From the NCBI GenBank assembly GCA_038210185.1, contig JBBQWX010000001.1:1-64000 (forward strand): a stretch of 64,000 nucleotides of DNA. The letters run 5' to 3'. The number at the start of each line of letters is the position of its first letter. Position 1 is the stretch's first letter. The stretch comes from Fodinibacter sp038210185. GTDB taxonomy: Bacteria; Actinomycetota; Actinomycetes; Actinomycetales; Dermatophilaceae. Under the pieces are notes generated by a model. That model saw nothing but the letters and a program-made list of their open reading frames with translations. It was not told the origin of the DNA and made no database searches. Below are positions 50,210 to 57,782 of the stretch, one piece after another. A program made the position numbers and the translations under genes.

Positions 50210-51852
50210 GACAGTGCCTCCGCGATCGGCCCGAGTGCGAGGGCCGGGAAGAAGGTGAGCCCGGCGATCACCACGACGGTGCCGGCGAGCAGGACGGTGA
50301 ACAGAGGGGTGTCGGTCGGCATGGTGCCGGCGGTGACGGGCCGCCTGCGCTGGGCGGCGAACGCCCCGGCCAGGGCGAGCACGAGCACGATCGGGACCAG
50401 CCGACCGAAGAACATGCAGAACGCCAGGGTGAGGTTGAGGAACGGCTGGTCGGCGGTGAGCCCCGCGAACGCGGAGCCGTTGTTGTTCGATGCCGACGTG
50501 AAGGCGTAGAGCATCTCGGTGAGCCCGTGCGGCCCGCTGTTGAGCAACCCGGCGGTGGCCACCGGCAGCACGATCGCCAGGCCGGTGAAGATCAGGACCA
50601 GGGCAGGGGTGACGACGACGCTGAGGGCGACGTAAGTGATCTCCCTGCGGCCCACCGTCTTCCCCAACAGCTCGGGGGTGCGGCCGACCATCAGGCCCGC
50701 GATGAACACCGCCAGCACCACGTAGACCAGCAGGTTGTACAGGCCCGTGCCCACCCCACCGGGGGAGGCCTCGCCCAGCATCATGTTGGACAGGGGTACC
50801 GCGCCGCCCAGGGCGCTGTAGCTGTCGTGCATCGAGTTGACCGCCCCCGTCGAGGTGCCGGTGGTGGCGCCGGCGAAGACCGCCGACCAGGCGATGCCGA
50901 AGCGCTGCTCCTTGCCCTCCATCGAGCCCAGCGCCGAACCCGAGGCGGAGTACTCCGCCCACGCGGCCAGACCCATGCTCATGACGAGCAGGCCGGCCAT
51001 CGTCGCCGTGGCGACGACGCCCTGGCGCCGGTTGCCGACCATCCGCCCGTAGGCGTAGGGCAGCGAGAAGGGGATGACGAGGATCAGGAAGATCTCGAAC
51101 AGGTTGGTCCAGGCGTTCGGGTTCTCGAAAGGGTGGGCGGAGTTGGCGTTGAAGAACCCGCCGCCGTTGGTCCCGAGCTCCTTGATGACCTCCTGCGAGG
51201 CCACCGGTCCACCCTGCACGACCTGCTGGGCGCCGGTGACCGTGGTGATGGTCGTCGGGTCGTTGAGGTTCTGGATGACACCGCCCGCGAGCAGCACGAT
51301 GGCGCCGACGACCGCCATCGGCAGCAGGATGCGCACGGTGCCACGCACGAGGTCGACCCAGAAGTTGCCGAGCCGGTCGGTGCTGTGGCGCGCGATGCCC
51401 CGGATGAGGGCGATCGCGACGGCCAGCCCCGTGGCGGCGGACACGAAGTTCTGCACGGCCAGGCCCGCGGCCTGCACGGTGTAGCCCGTGCCCGCCTCAC
51501 CGGCGTACGACTGCCAGTTGGTGTTGGTCACGAACGAGACGGCGGTGTTGAGGGCGGTGTGCCAGTTCATCGAGCGGTCGAGGGCCCAGGGGAGCCAGCC
51601 CTGCACCGTGAGAAGCAGGAACAGTGCGACGACCGAGACCACTGCGAAGGCGACCACCGAGACCGCATAGCCGGTCCAGCGCTGCTCGGTGCGGGGGTCG
51701 ACCCCGACGAGCCGGTAGACCAGTCGCTCGACGCGCCAGTCCTGCTCGTCGGTGAAGGTGTGGTGGATCCAGGTGCCCAACGGCACGTGGACAAGGGCGA
51801 GGAGCGCGACCAGGGTGAGCACGGCGGCGCCCGTGACGAGGACGGAGTTCAC
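50206..51852 (-). CDS. kdpA: KdpA K+-binding subunit
   Basis: The 548-residue channel-like subunit of the KdpFABC pump is intact. It shows the four selectivity-filter-like segments: NTAVSFVTNTNWQSYAGEAG, KELGTNGGGFFNANSAHPFE, AGATTGTSTGAVNSMHDSYS and AFTSASNNNGSAFAGLTADQ. About ten transmembrane segments are present. ATG 51852 follows kdpF by 12 bp. It is the K+-selective entrance; transport energy would come from KdpB, which is interrupted here. Confidence 0.93.
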   Translation of the reverse strand: MNSVLVTGAAVLTLVALLALVHVPLGTWIHHTFTDEQDWRVERLVYRLVGVDPRTEQRWTGYAVSVVAFAVVSVVALFLLLTVQGWLPWALDRSMNWHTALNTAVSFVTNTNWQSYAGEAGTGYTVQAAGLAVQNFVSAATGLAVAIALIRGIARHSTDRLGNFWVDLVRGTVRILLPMAVVGAIVLLAGGVIQNLNDPTTITTVTGAQQVVQGGPVASQEVIKELGTNGGGFFNANSAHPFENPNAWTNLFEIFLILVIPFSLPYAYGRMVGNRRQGVVATATMAGLLVMSMGLAAWAEYSASGSALGSMEGKEQRFGIAWSAVFAGATTGTSTGAVNSMHDSYSALGGAVPLSNMMLGEASPGGVGTGLYNLLVYVVLAVFIAGLMVGRTPELLGKTVGRREITYVALSVVVTPALVLIFTGLAIVLPVATAGLLNSGPHGLTEMLYAFTSASNNNGSAFAGLTADQPFLNLTLAFCMFFGRLVPIVLVLALAGAFAAQRRRPVTAGTMPTDTPLFTVLLAGTVVVIAGLTFFPALALGPIAEALS

Positions 51853-51864
51853 GGTGGCTCCTCC

Positions 51865-51951
51865 TCAGAACCGGTCCGGGCGGACCAGGGCGTACAGGAG
51901 GTAACCCACGAGGGCCAGCCCCACGGCGGCGGCGATGATGTCTTCCCACAT
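51865..51951 (-). CDS. kdpF: KdpF small membrane subunit
   Basis: This 28-residue peptide, starting MWEDIIAAAVGLALVGYLLY and ending ALVRPDRF, is a single transmembrane helix with the KdpF pattern (Leu-Val-x-x-Gly-Tyr-Leu-x-Tyr-Ala-Leu then Pro-x-Arg-Phe). It stabilises the Kdp complex. It was placed by position, directly before kdpA, and by its C-terminus. ATG 51951 is the only suitable start; the upstream sequence has no strong ribosome binding site. Confidence 0.85.
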   Translation of the reverse strand: MWEDIIAAAVGLALVGYLLYALVRPDRF

Positions 51952-52003
51952 GCCGCCAAGGACACACCCCGGCCGACGGCATCCCGACGCCGGTGACGGC
52001 CCG

Positions 52004-52032
52004 TTGACGCGTCTTGACGCGACCTTGATGCG
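52004..52032. promoter_or_regulatory. candidate KdpE-binding direct repeats in the kdp promoter
   Basis: TTGACGCG occurs at 52004-52011 and 52014-52021, and a near-copy TTGATGCG at 52025-52032, spaced 10 and 11 bp. They are 53-81 bp upstream of kdpF. OmpR-type regulators such as KdpE bind tandem direct repeats with about one helical turn between them, so this is a good operator candidate. Which strand is functional is not known. Confidence 0.5.
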
Positions 52033-52044
52033 CGACTGCAGCCC

Positions 52045-52164
52045 GTACCCCGAGTGACCTATTGGTCGATCCAGGTACACCCGCCCCGTACCCCGAGTGA
52101 CCTATTGGTCGATCCAGGTACACCCGTCCCGTACCCCGAGTGACCTATTGGTCGATCTGGGTAC
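52045..52164. repeat. cluster B: three 34-nt GTAC-bounded palindromic repeats
   Basis: Units lie at 52045-52078, 52088-52121 and 52131-52164, exactly 43 bp apart. They share with cluster A the GTAC ends and the core GAGTGACCTATTGGTCGAT. The first two end CCAGGTAC, which weakens the outer stem, and the third ends CTGGGTAC. The cluster lies after the stop of the enoyl-CoA hydratase gene and before the kdp promoter, so it may terminate or insulate transcription. Confidence 0.9.
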
Positions 52165-52172
52165 GGGCTGGA

Positions 52173-52943
52173 TCAGTGGCCGGTGAACTCCGCAGGCCGC
52201 TCGGCGAGGAACGCGGCGACGCCCTCGCGGTAGTCCTCGGTGTGCATCAGCGCTATCTGGCCGGCCTCCTCACGCGCCAGCGCGGCCTCCACGTCGATGG
52301 ATGCCGCGTTGACGGCCGCCTTCGTCTCCCCCGGCGCTAACGTCGCGGCCGCCGCGAAGCCGACCACCAGGGCCTCGGCGCGGGCCGGGAACGACTCGGC
52401 CGCAACGCACTCGGCGACCAGACCCCACTCAGCCGCCGTCACGGCATCCAGCCTCTCGCCGGTCATCGCGAGCCGCATCGCCCGCGCCCGGCCGACCGAG
52501 GCGGCCACGAGGGCCGTCGACCCGCCGTCGGGCATCAGCCCGATCCGGGCGAACGCCAGCACGAACGACGCTGCGTCACTGGCCAGCACGTAGTCGCATG
52601 CGAGTGCCATCGGCACCCCGATGCCCGCAGCGACGCCGTTGACGAGCGCGACGACCGGTGTGCGCGAGGCGAGCAGCGCACGCACGAGGTCGGCACCGGC
52701 ATACAGCGTGCCCAGGGTCGCCCCGTCGACCGACAGCGGCGCCCCGGAGCAGAAGCCGCGCCCGGCGCCGGTGAGGGCGATGACCCGCACGGCGGGGTCG
52801 TCGTCGAACGCACGCACCGCGTCCGCCACCACCTCGCACATCCCGGGGTCGACGGCGTTGAGCCGCTCGGGGGCGTTGAGGGTGATCCGGCCGACCACCC
52901 CGGTGGTCTCGACGAGGACGGTGGCGACGGCAGCGGTGCTCAT
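52173..52943 (-). CDS. enoyl-CoA hydratase/isomerase family protein
   Basis: The 256-residue crotonase-fold protein has the oxyanion-hole region LTGAGRGFCSGAPLS, the second loop VNGVAAGIGVPMALACDYVL, and FARIGLMPDGGSTALVAASV. One catalytic Glu of classical hydratases is not present at the usual loop position, and the IGLMPDGGST pattern is closer to PaaG-like isomerases. Start ATG 52943 begins MSTAAVATVLVETTG. It may act with the downstream-oriented CoA transferase 52966-54120, whose stop lies 22 bp upstream, suggesting one operon from 56105 to 52173. Confidence 0.85.
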   Translation of the reverse strand: MSTAAVATVLVETTGVVGRITLNAPERLNAVDPGMCEVVADAVRAFDDDPAVRVIALTGAGRGFCSGAPLSVDGATLGTLYAGADLVRALLASRTPVVALVNGVAAGIGVPMALACDYVLASDAASFVLAFARIGLMPDGGSTALVAASVGRARAMRLAMTGERLDAVTAAEWGLVAECVAAESFPARAEALVVGFAAAATLAPGETKAAVNAASIDVEAALAREEAGQIALMHTEDYREGVAAFLAERPAEFTGH

Positions 52944-52965
52944 GCCGCCCATCCAACCGCAGTGC

Positions 52966-54120
52966 TCAGGCCTGGACGACCGCACCCGCGGACACGAGGT
53001 CGGTGACCTCCGCCTCGCTGAAACCGTGGGCGAGCAGGTAGGCCGTCGTGTCGGCCCCGGGCACGGGCTCGGCGCCGGGGGCCAGCGCGGGGGTGGCCGA
53101 CAGGCGAGGCCCCGTGCGCGGCACGGGGTGGCCGTGCGCGTCGGGGGCGAAGGTGCCGCGCCCGACGAGGTGCGGGTGCTGCGGGGCCTCGGTCAGGGAC
53201 AGCACGGGTGCCACGCACGCGTCGGTGCCCTCGAAGTGCGCCGCCCACTCGTCTCGCGTGCGGGTGCGGAACGCCGCCGCGAAGGCCGCGCGCTGGTGTG
53301 CCCAGGTGTCGGGGTCGTACTGCTCGCCGTCGACCTGCACGCCGAGCCCCTCGACCAGCTCGGCCCAGAAGGGCGGCTCGAGCGCCCCCACGGCGACGAA
53401 CCGTCCGTCGGCGCACTCGTACACGGCGTAGAAGGGTGCACCCCCGTCGAGCAGGTTGGCCTCGCGCTCGTCGCGCCAGCCGCCAACGCCGAGCAGCCCG
53501 TGCACCATCGAGAACAGGTGCGCCGCACCGTCGACCATCGCCGCGTCGACGACCTGGCCGCGCCCGGCCGTGCCCCGGGCGATCAGTGCGGCCAGCACGC
53601 CGACCACGAGGTACATCGAGCCCCCGGCGAAGTCGCCGATCACCGGCACCGGCGCGATCGGCCGCTCCGTGGCGCCGAGCGCGTGCAGCGTTCCCGACAC
53701 GGCGGCATAGGTGATGTCGTGGCCGGCCCGCTGCGCCCACGGCCCGGTCTGTCCCCAGCCGGTCATCCGTGCGTGCACCAGCCGCGGGTTGCGCGCCAGG
53801 CACTCCTCCGGGCCCAGTCCGAGCCGCTCGACCACCCCGGGCCGGTAGCCCTCGACCAGCACGTCGGCGTCGTCGACCAGCCGCTGCACGACCGCGCGCC
53901 CGGCATCCGTCTTGAGGTCGACGGCAATGCTCGGCCGCGACCGGCGCAGGCCACCGGTGAGCGCGAGCGGGTTCGACTCCCCCGGCCGGTCGACGCGCAC
54001 GACGTCGGCACCGAGCTCGGCGAGCATCATCGCGGCGAACGGTGTCGGCCCGATGCCACCGAGCTCGACCACCCGGATGCCGGCCAGCGGGCCGCCTGCC
54101 CCGCCGCCGGGGTCGCTCAC
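52966..54120 (-). CDS. CaiB/BaiF CoA transferase family, alpha-methylacyl-CoA racemase-like
   Basis: The 384-residue protein has the class III CoA-transferase fold: GIRVVELGGIGPTPFAAMML, VLVEGYRPGVVERLGLGPEE, RMTGWGQTGPWAQRAGHDIT, IGDFAGGSMYLVVGVLAALI and VGALEPPFWAELVEGLG. The GHD-I, GDFAGG and LEPPFW residues fit the His-Asp-Glu catalytic set of alpha-methylacyl-CoA racemases, which invert 2-methyl branched acyl-CoAs. Its start overlaps the stop of the folP2-like gene by four bases, so it is coupled to it. Confidence 0.87.
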   Translation of the reverse strand: MSDPGGGAGGPLAGIRVVELGGIGPTPFAAMMLAELGADVVRVDRPGESNPLALTGGLRRSRPSIAVDLKTDAGRAVVQRLVDDADVLVEGYRPGVVERLGLGPEECLARNPRLVHARMTGWGQTGPWAQRAGHDITYAAVSGTLHALGATERPIAPVPVIGDFAGGSMYLVVGVLAALIARGTAGRGQVVDAAMVDGAAHLFSMVHGLLGVGGWRDEREANLLDGGAPFYAVYECADGRFVAVGALEPPFWAELVEGLGVQVDGEQYDPDTWAHQRAAFAAAFRTRTRDEWAAHFEGTDACVAPVLSLTEAPQHPHLVGRGTFAPDAHGHPVPRTGPRLSATPALAPGAEPVPGADTTAYLLAHGFSEAEVTDLVSAGAVVQA

Positions 54121-55049
54121 GGCGCGACCCCGCGCACCGCGACCCGCGGAGGCCGGTCACCGCGGATCGACGCCACCATGTCGACGACCCGGCGGGTGGC
54201 CCGCACGTCGTGCGCGCGGAACACCGTCGCGCCCAGCCAGGCGGCTATGGCGGTCGCGGCCAGGGTGCCCTCGAGCCGGTCGTCGGCGGGCAGGTCGAGG
54301 GTCTCGCCGATGAAGTCCTTGCGGGAGAGCGCCTGCAGCACGGGGTGACCCAGCGCCACGATGGCCGCCGTGTGCCGGAGCAGGGCCAGCGAGTGCGCGG
54401 TCGTCTTGCCGAAGTCGAGGGTGGGGTCCACGAGCACCCGCTCGGGCGGGATGCCGGCGGCCACCGCCCGCTCGGCGCCCTCCCGCAGCGTGCGCAGGGC
54501 ATCCGCGACGACACCCAGCGGCTCGGGCGGGTAGGTCACGCCGATGGGGTCGGTGCGCGGCGGAAGGCCGCCGGTGTGCGAGATGACGTACCCCGCACCG
54601 GCCCGCGCGGCCACGTGCACGAGGTCGGGGTCGTGGCCCGCCCAGGTGTCGTTGACGAGGTCGAGCCCCGCCTCGGCCGCCGCCACCCGGGCCACCTCCG
54701 AGCGCCACGTGTCGAGGCTGAGCAGGAGGTGTGGGTGGTCCTCGCGGGCCCGGGCGAGGAAGGGCACGACCCGCTCGATCTCCTGGTCGGGTGTCACGAC
54801 CTCGCCGTCCTGGCCGGCCCGGACTCCTCCGACGTCGACGATGTCTGCACCCAGCGCGACGGCTTCGTCGAGGGCGCGCCGGGCGGATGCGACGTCGGCG
54901 TGCCGGTTGCCGGCCCAGAACGAGTCGGTGGTGCGGTTGACGATCGCCATGACCGCCGGTCGCGTCGCGTCGAAGGAGTGACCGCGCAGCCGTAACGCGG
55001 CCGGGGCGGGCGGGACCGGGTCGGGCTGCGGGATGCCGTGCGCGCTCAC
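54117..55049 (-). CDS. folP2: dihydropteroate synthase homologue, FolP2 type
   Basis: The 310-residue TIM-barrel protein resembles mycobacterial FolP2 rather than FolP1. It has VMAIVNRTTDSFWAGNRHAD, GADIVDVGGVRAGQDGEVVT where classical enzymes have the G-G-E-S-T-R-P loop, LSLDTWRSEVARVAAAEAGL, DLVNDTWAGHDPDL, DPTLDFGKTTAHSLALL and LQALSRKDFIGETL. FolP2 proteins often lack dihydropteroate synthase activity. The location in an operon with fgd and acyl-CoA enzymes rather than folate genes fits a different role. Confidence 0.85.
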   Translation of the reverse strand: MSAHGIPQPDPVPPAPAALRLRGHSFDATRPAVMAIVNRTTDSFWAGNRHADVASARRALDEAVALGADIVDVGGVRAGQDGEVVTPDQEIERVVPFLARAREDHPHLLLSLDTWRSEVARVAAAEAGLDLVNDTWAGHDPDLVHVAARAGAGYVISHTGGLPPRTDPIGVTYPPEPLGVVADALRTLREGAERAVAAGIPPERVLVDPTLDFGKTTAHSLALLRHTAAIVALGHPVLQALSRKDFIGETLDLPADDRLEGTLAATAIAAWLGATVFRAHDVRATRRVVDMVASIRGDRPPRVAVRGVAP

Positions 55050-55067
55050 CTGCCGCTCACCTGCCGC

Positions 55068-56105
55068 TCACCTGGGGGCGGGGGTCAGCTCGCGCAGGCC
55101 GGGGAGGACCTGCTCGGCGAAGGTTGTGAGGAAGCGCTCCTGGTCGTGGCCGGGGCCGTGCACGACGAGGTGGTCGAACCCGAGGTCGGTGTAGACCCGC
55201 AGCGCCTCGACGACCTCCTCCGGGCGCGAGGCCACGACCCAGCGCTTGGCGACCTGCTCGATCGCCAGCTCGTCGGCTGCCTGCTCCATCTCCGCCGGGC
55301 TGTGGATCGAGTGCTTCTGCTCGGCGGAAAGCGACAGCGGCGCCCAGAACCGGGTGTTCGCCAGGGCCCGGTCCGGGTCGGGGTCCCACGAGACCTTGAT
55401 CTCGATCATGCGGTCGATGTCGTCGTGGCCGCGGCCCGCCGTGTCCAGTCCCTCGTCGACGGCCGGCACCAGGGAGTCGGCGTAGAGCTCTCGGCCCTTG
55501 CCCGACGTGCAGATGAAGCCGTCCGCGACGCGACCGGCATACCGGGCCACCATCGGCCCGCCCGCAGCGACGTACACGGGCACCGGCTGGTCGGGGCGGT
55601 CGTAGATCGCGGCGTCCTCGGTGCGGTAGTAGTCGCCTTCGAACGTCACCCGGTCGTGCGTCCACAGCTCGCGCATCAGCCGAACCGCCTCGCGCAGGCG
55701 GCCGAACCGCTCCTTGAACTCGGGCCACTCGCCCTCGCCCACCGAGCCGACGGCCACCTCGTTGAGCGCCTCCCCCGTGCCGACGCCGAGCATGACCCGA
55801 CCGGGTGCGAGGCAGGCCATGGTGGCGAAGGTCTGCGCCACGACGGCGGGGTTGTAGCGGAAGGTCGGCGTCAGCACGGAGGTGCCGACCAGCACCCGCT
55901 CGGTGCGGGCGAGCACCCACGACATCCAGGCCAGCGAGTTGGGGGCGTGCCCGCCCTCGAGCCGCCACGGCTGGAAGTGGTCGGAGATCGTCACGGAGTC
56001 CAGGCCCAGTTCTTCGGCGCGCACGGCGTGGCCCGCGAGCTCGCCGGGCGCGAACTGCTCCGCCGATGCCTTGTACCCGACCCGCAGTCCGCCTGGCTCC
56101 GTCAT
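55068..56105 (-). CDS. fgd: F420-dependent glucose-6-phosphate dehydrogenase
   Basis: The 345-residue protein is a luciferase-like monooxygenase-fold enzyme that closely follows M. tuberculosis Fgd1: GYKASAEQFAPGELAGHAVR, TISDHFQPWRLEGGHAPNSL, VGTSVLTPTFRYNPAVVAQT, GVGTGEALNEVAVG, CTSGKGRELYADSLVP and TRFWAPLSLSAEQKHSIHSP. It reduces coenzyme F420 with glucose 6-phosphate to supply F420H2 to reductases. It begins at ATG 56105 and is divergent from the amino-acid dehydrogenase. The gene supports an F420-using actinobacterial host. Confidence 0.92.
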   Translation of the reverse strand: MTEPGGLRVGYKASAEQFAPGELAGHAVRAEELGLDSVTISDHFQPWRLEGGHAPNSLAWMSWVLARTERVLVGTSVLTPTFRYNPAVVAQTFATMACLAPGRVMLGVGTGEALNEVAVGSVGEGEWPEFKERFGRLREAVRLMRELWTHDRVTFEGDYYRTEDAAIYDRPDQPVPVYVAAGGPMVARYAGRVADGFICTSGKGRELYADSLVPAVDEGLDTAGRGHDDIDRMIEIKVSWDPDPDRALANTRFWAPLSLSAEQKHSIHSPAEMEQAADELAIEQVAKRWVVASRPEEVVEALRVYTDLGFDHLVVHGPGHDQERFLTTFAEQVLPGLRELTPAPR

Positions 56106-56189
56106 GGCCCCATCCTGCCCCACGGCGTCCGGGTGACCGGGGCTCGAGGGATAGCGTGGCAGCCACCGACCGAGCACCAGGAGCGCCCC

Positions 56190-57290
56190 ATGGCCACCGA
56201 CCTCATCGACCTCACCGGTCACGAGCAGGTCGCCTTCTGCGCCGACCCCGAGACGGGGCTGCGGGCCATCATCGCCCTGCACGACACCGCGCTCGGTCCG
56301 GGCCTGGGAGGCACCCGCTTCCACCCCTACTCCTCGATGGACCAGGCGCTCGCCGACGTGCTGCGCCTGTCGCGGGCCATGACGAGCAAGAACGCCCTCG
56401 CGGGGCTCGACCACGGTGGCGGCAAGGCCGTCATCATCGGCGACCCGCACCACGGCAAGACACCCGAGCTGCTCCGGGCCTACGGCCGGTTCGTCGAGTC
56501 GCTGGGCGGTCGCTACGTCACGGCGTGCGACGTCGGCACCTACGTCGCCGACATGGATGTCGTCGGCGAGTCCACCCGGTGGGCCACCGGTCGCTCCGTC
56601 GAGCGCGGTGGCGCCGGCGACTCCTCGGTACTCACGGCCTACGGGGTCTTCCAGGGGATGCGCGCCGCTGCCCAGCACGTGTGGGGGAAGCCGACCCTCG
56701 CGGGTCGGCGGGTCGGCATCGCCGGCGTCGGCAAGGTTGGCCGCCGCCTCACCGAGCACCTGCTCGAGGACGGTGCCGAGGTCGTGGTCACCGACGTCGA
56801 CGCGGATGCCGTGGCGTCGCTGCTGCGGGTGCACCCCCACGTCCTGGCCGTCGACGACCTCGACGACCTGGTGCGCCAGGAGCTTGACGTCTTCAGCCCC
56901 AACGCCCTCGGCGGCGTTCTGGACGACGAGACCGTCGACACGCTGCGGGCCCGGGTGGTCTGTGGCGGGGCCAACAACCAGCTCGCCACCGAGGGGCAGG
57001 GCGGCACCGCCGACCGCCTCCTGGCGCGCGGCATCACCTACGCGCCCGACTACCTGGTCAACGCCGGCGGAGTCATCCAGGTCAGCGACGAGCTGCACGG
57101 CTTCGACCTGCGGCGTGCCCGCGCGCGCACCGGCACGATCTTCGAGCACACCCTGGAGGTGCTGCGCGACGCCGATGCCGACCACGTCAGCCCCGCCGTG
57201 GCGGCCGACCGGCTCGCCGAGCGGCGGGTCGCCGCAGGTGGTCGCCGCCCCTGGCTGCCCGGCGACCGAGCCGGCTCCGCGCAGGACTGA
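56190..57290 (+). CDS. Leu/Phe/Val dehydrogenase (Glu/Leu/Phe/Val family)
   Basis: The 366-residue NAD-dependent enzyme oxidatively deaminates hydrophobic amino acids to 2-oxo acids. It has HDTALGPGLGGTRFHPYSSM, SRAMTSKNALAGLDHGGGKA with the catalytic Lys, VTACDVGTYVADMD, and the Rossmann motif GRRVGIAGVGKVGRRLTEHL, then ANNQLATEGQG and APDYLVNAGGVIQV. AGGAG lies upstream of ATG 56190. It is divergent from fgd (85 bp) and probably takes part in branched-chain amino-acid degradation, consistent with the acyl-CoA enzymes nearby. Confidence 0.9.
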   Translation: MATDLIDLTGHEQVAFCADPETGLRAIIALHDTALGPGLGGTRFHPYSSMDQALADVLRLSRAMTSKNALAGLDHGGGKAVIIGDPHHGKTPELLRAYGRFVESLGGRYVTACDVGTYVADMDVVGESTRWATGRSVERGGAGDSSVLTAYGVFQGMRAAAQHVWGKPTLAGRRVGIAGVGKVGRRLTEHLLEDGAEVVVTDVDADAVASLLRVHPHVLAVDDLDDLVRQELDVFSPNALGGVLDDETVDTLRARVVCGGANNQLATEGQGGTADRLLARGITYAPDYLVNAGGVIQVSDELHGFDLRRARARTGTIFEHTLEVLRDADADHVSPAVAADRLAERRVAAGGRRPWLPGDRAGSAQD

Positions 57291-57467
57291 AGGCGACGCG
57301 TGGCACCGTTGTCGGGACGGCGTCGCCGGGACGCGCCGCACTCATGTACCGTGGGCATCACGACACACACACGATTCCCGGGACCGCTCCGCGCCGTGGG
57401 ATGACCCTGAACACGGGGCCGTCCGACGAGTGATGCCGCCCCGGCAGACGCACGAGGGGGTCACGCC

Positions 57468-57662
57468 ATGGGGCGCGGCCGAGCCAAAGCCAAGCAGACG
57501 AAGGTCGCTCGCGAGCTGAAGTACTACAGCCCGGACACCGATCTCTCCGCGCTTGAGCGAGAACTACACGGAACCGCCCAGAGCGGGAGTCGAGCGAGCA
57601 GCGACGACCGCGACCGGGAGGACGACGACGACTACGGGCAGTGGTCGCCAGGTCGTCGTTGA
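57468..57662 (+). CDS. DUF3073 family protein
   Basis: This 64-residue protein, starting MGRGRAKAKQTKVARELKYY, then SPDTDLSALERELHG and ending in an Asp-rich tail (DDRDREDDDDYGQWSPGRR), matches DUF3073, a family confined to actinobacteria. Its function is unknown. GGGGG stands before ATG 57468. It lies between the Leu dehydrogenase and the NCS1 permease, both in the same direction but with spacers over 100 bp. Confidence 0.88.
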   Translation: MGRGRAKAKQTKVARELKYYSPDTDLSALERELHGTAQSGSRASSDDRDREDDDDYGQWSPGRR

Positions 57663-57782
57663 CCCCACCCTGACCTGCCTCTTCGTGCGGCTCGTGCCAG
57701 TGGCCGAGCCCGGGTCGTGCACCCGCGCAGCTGCTGACGGCGCAACCGGCGACGCTCGTTGCATCGGGCCTATGCTCGCCCC

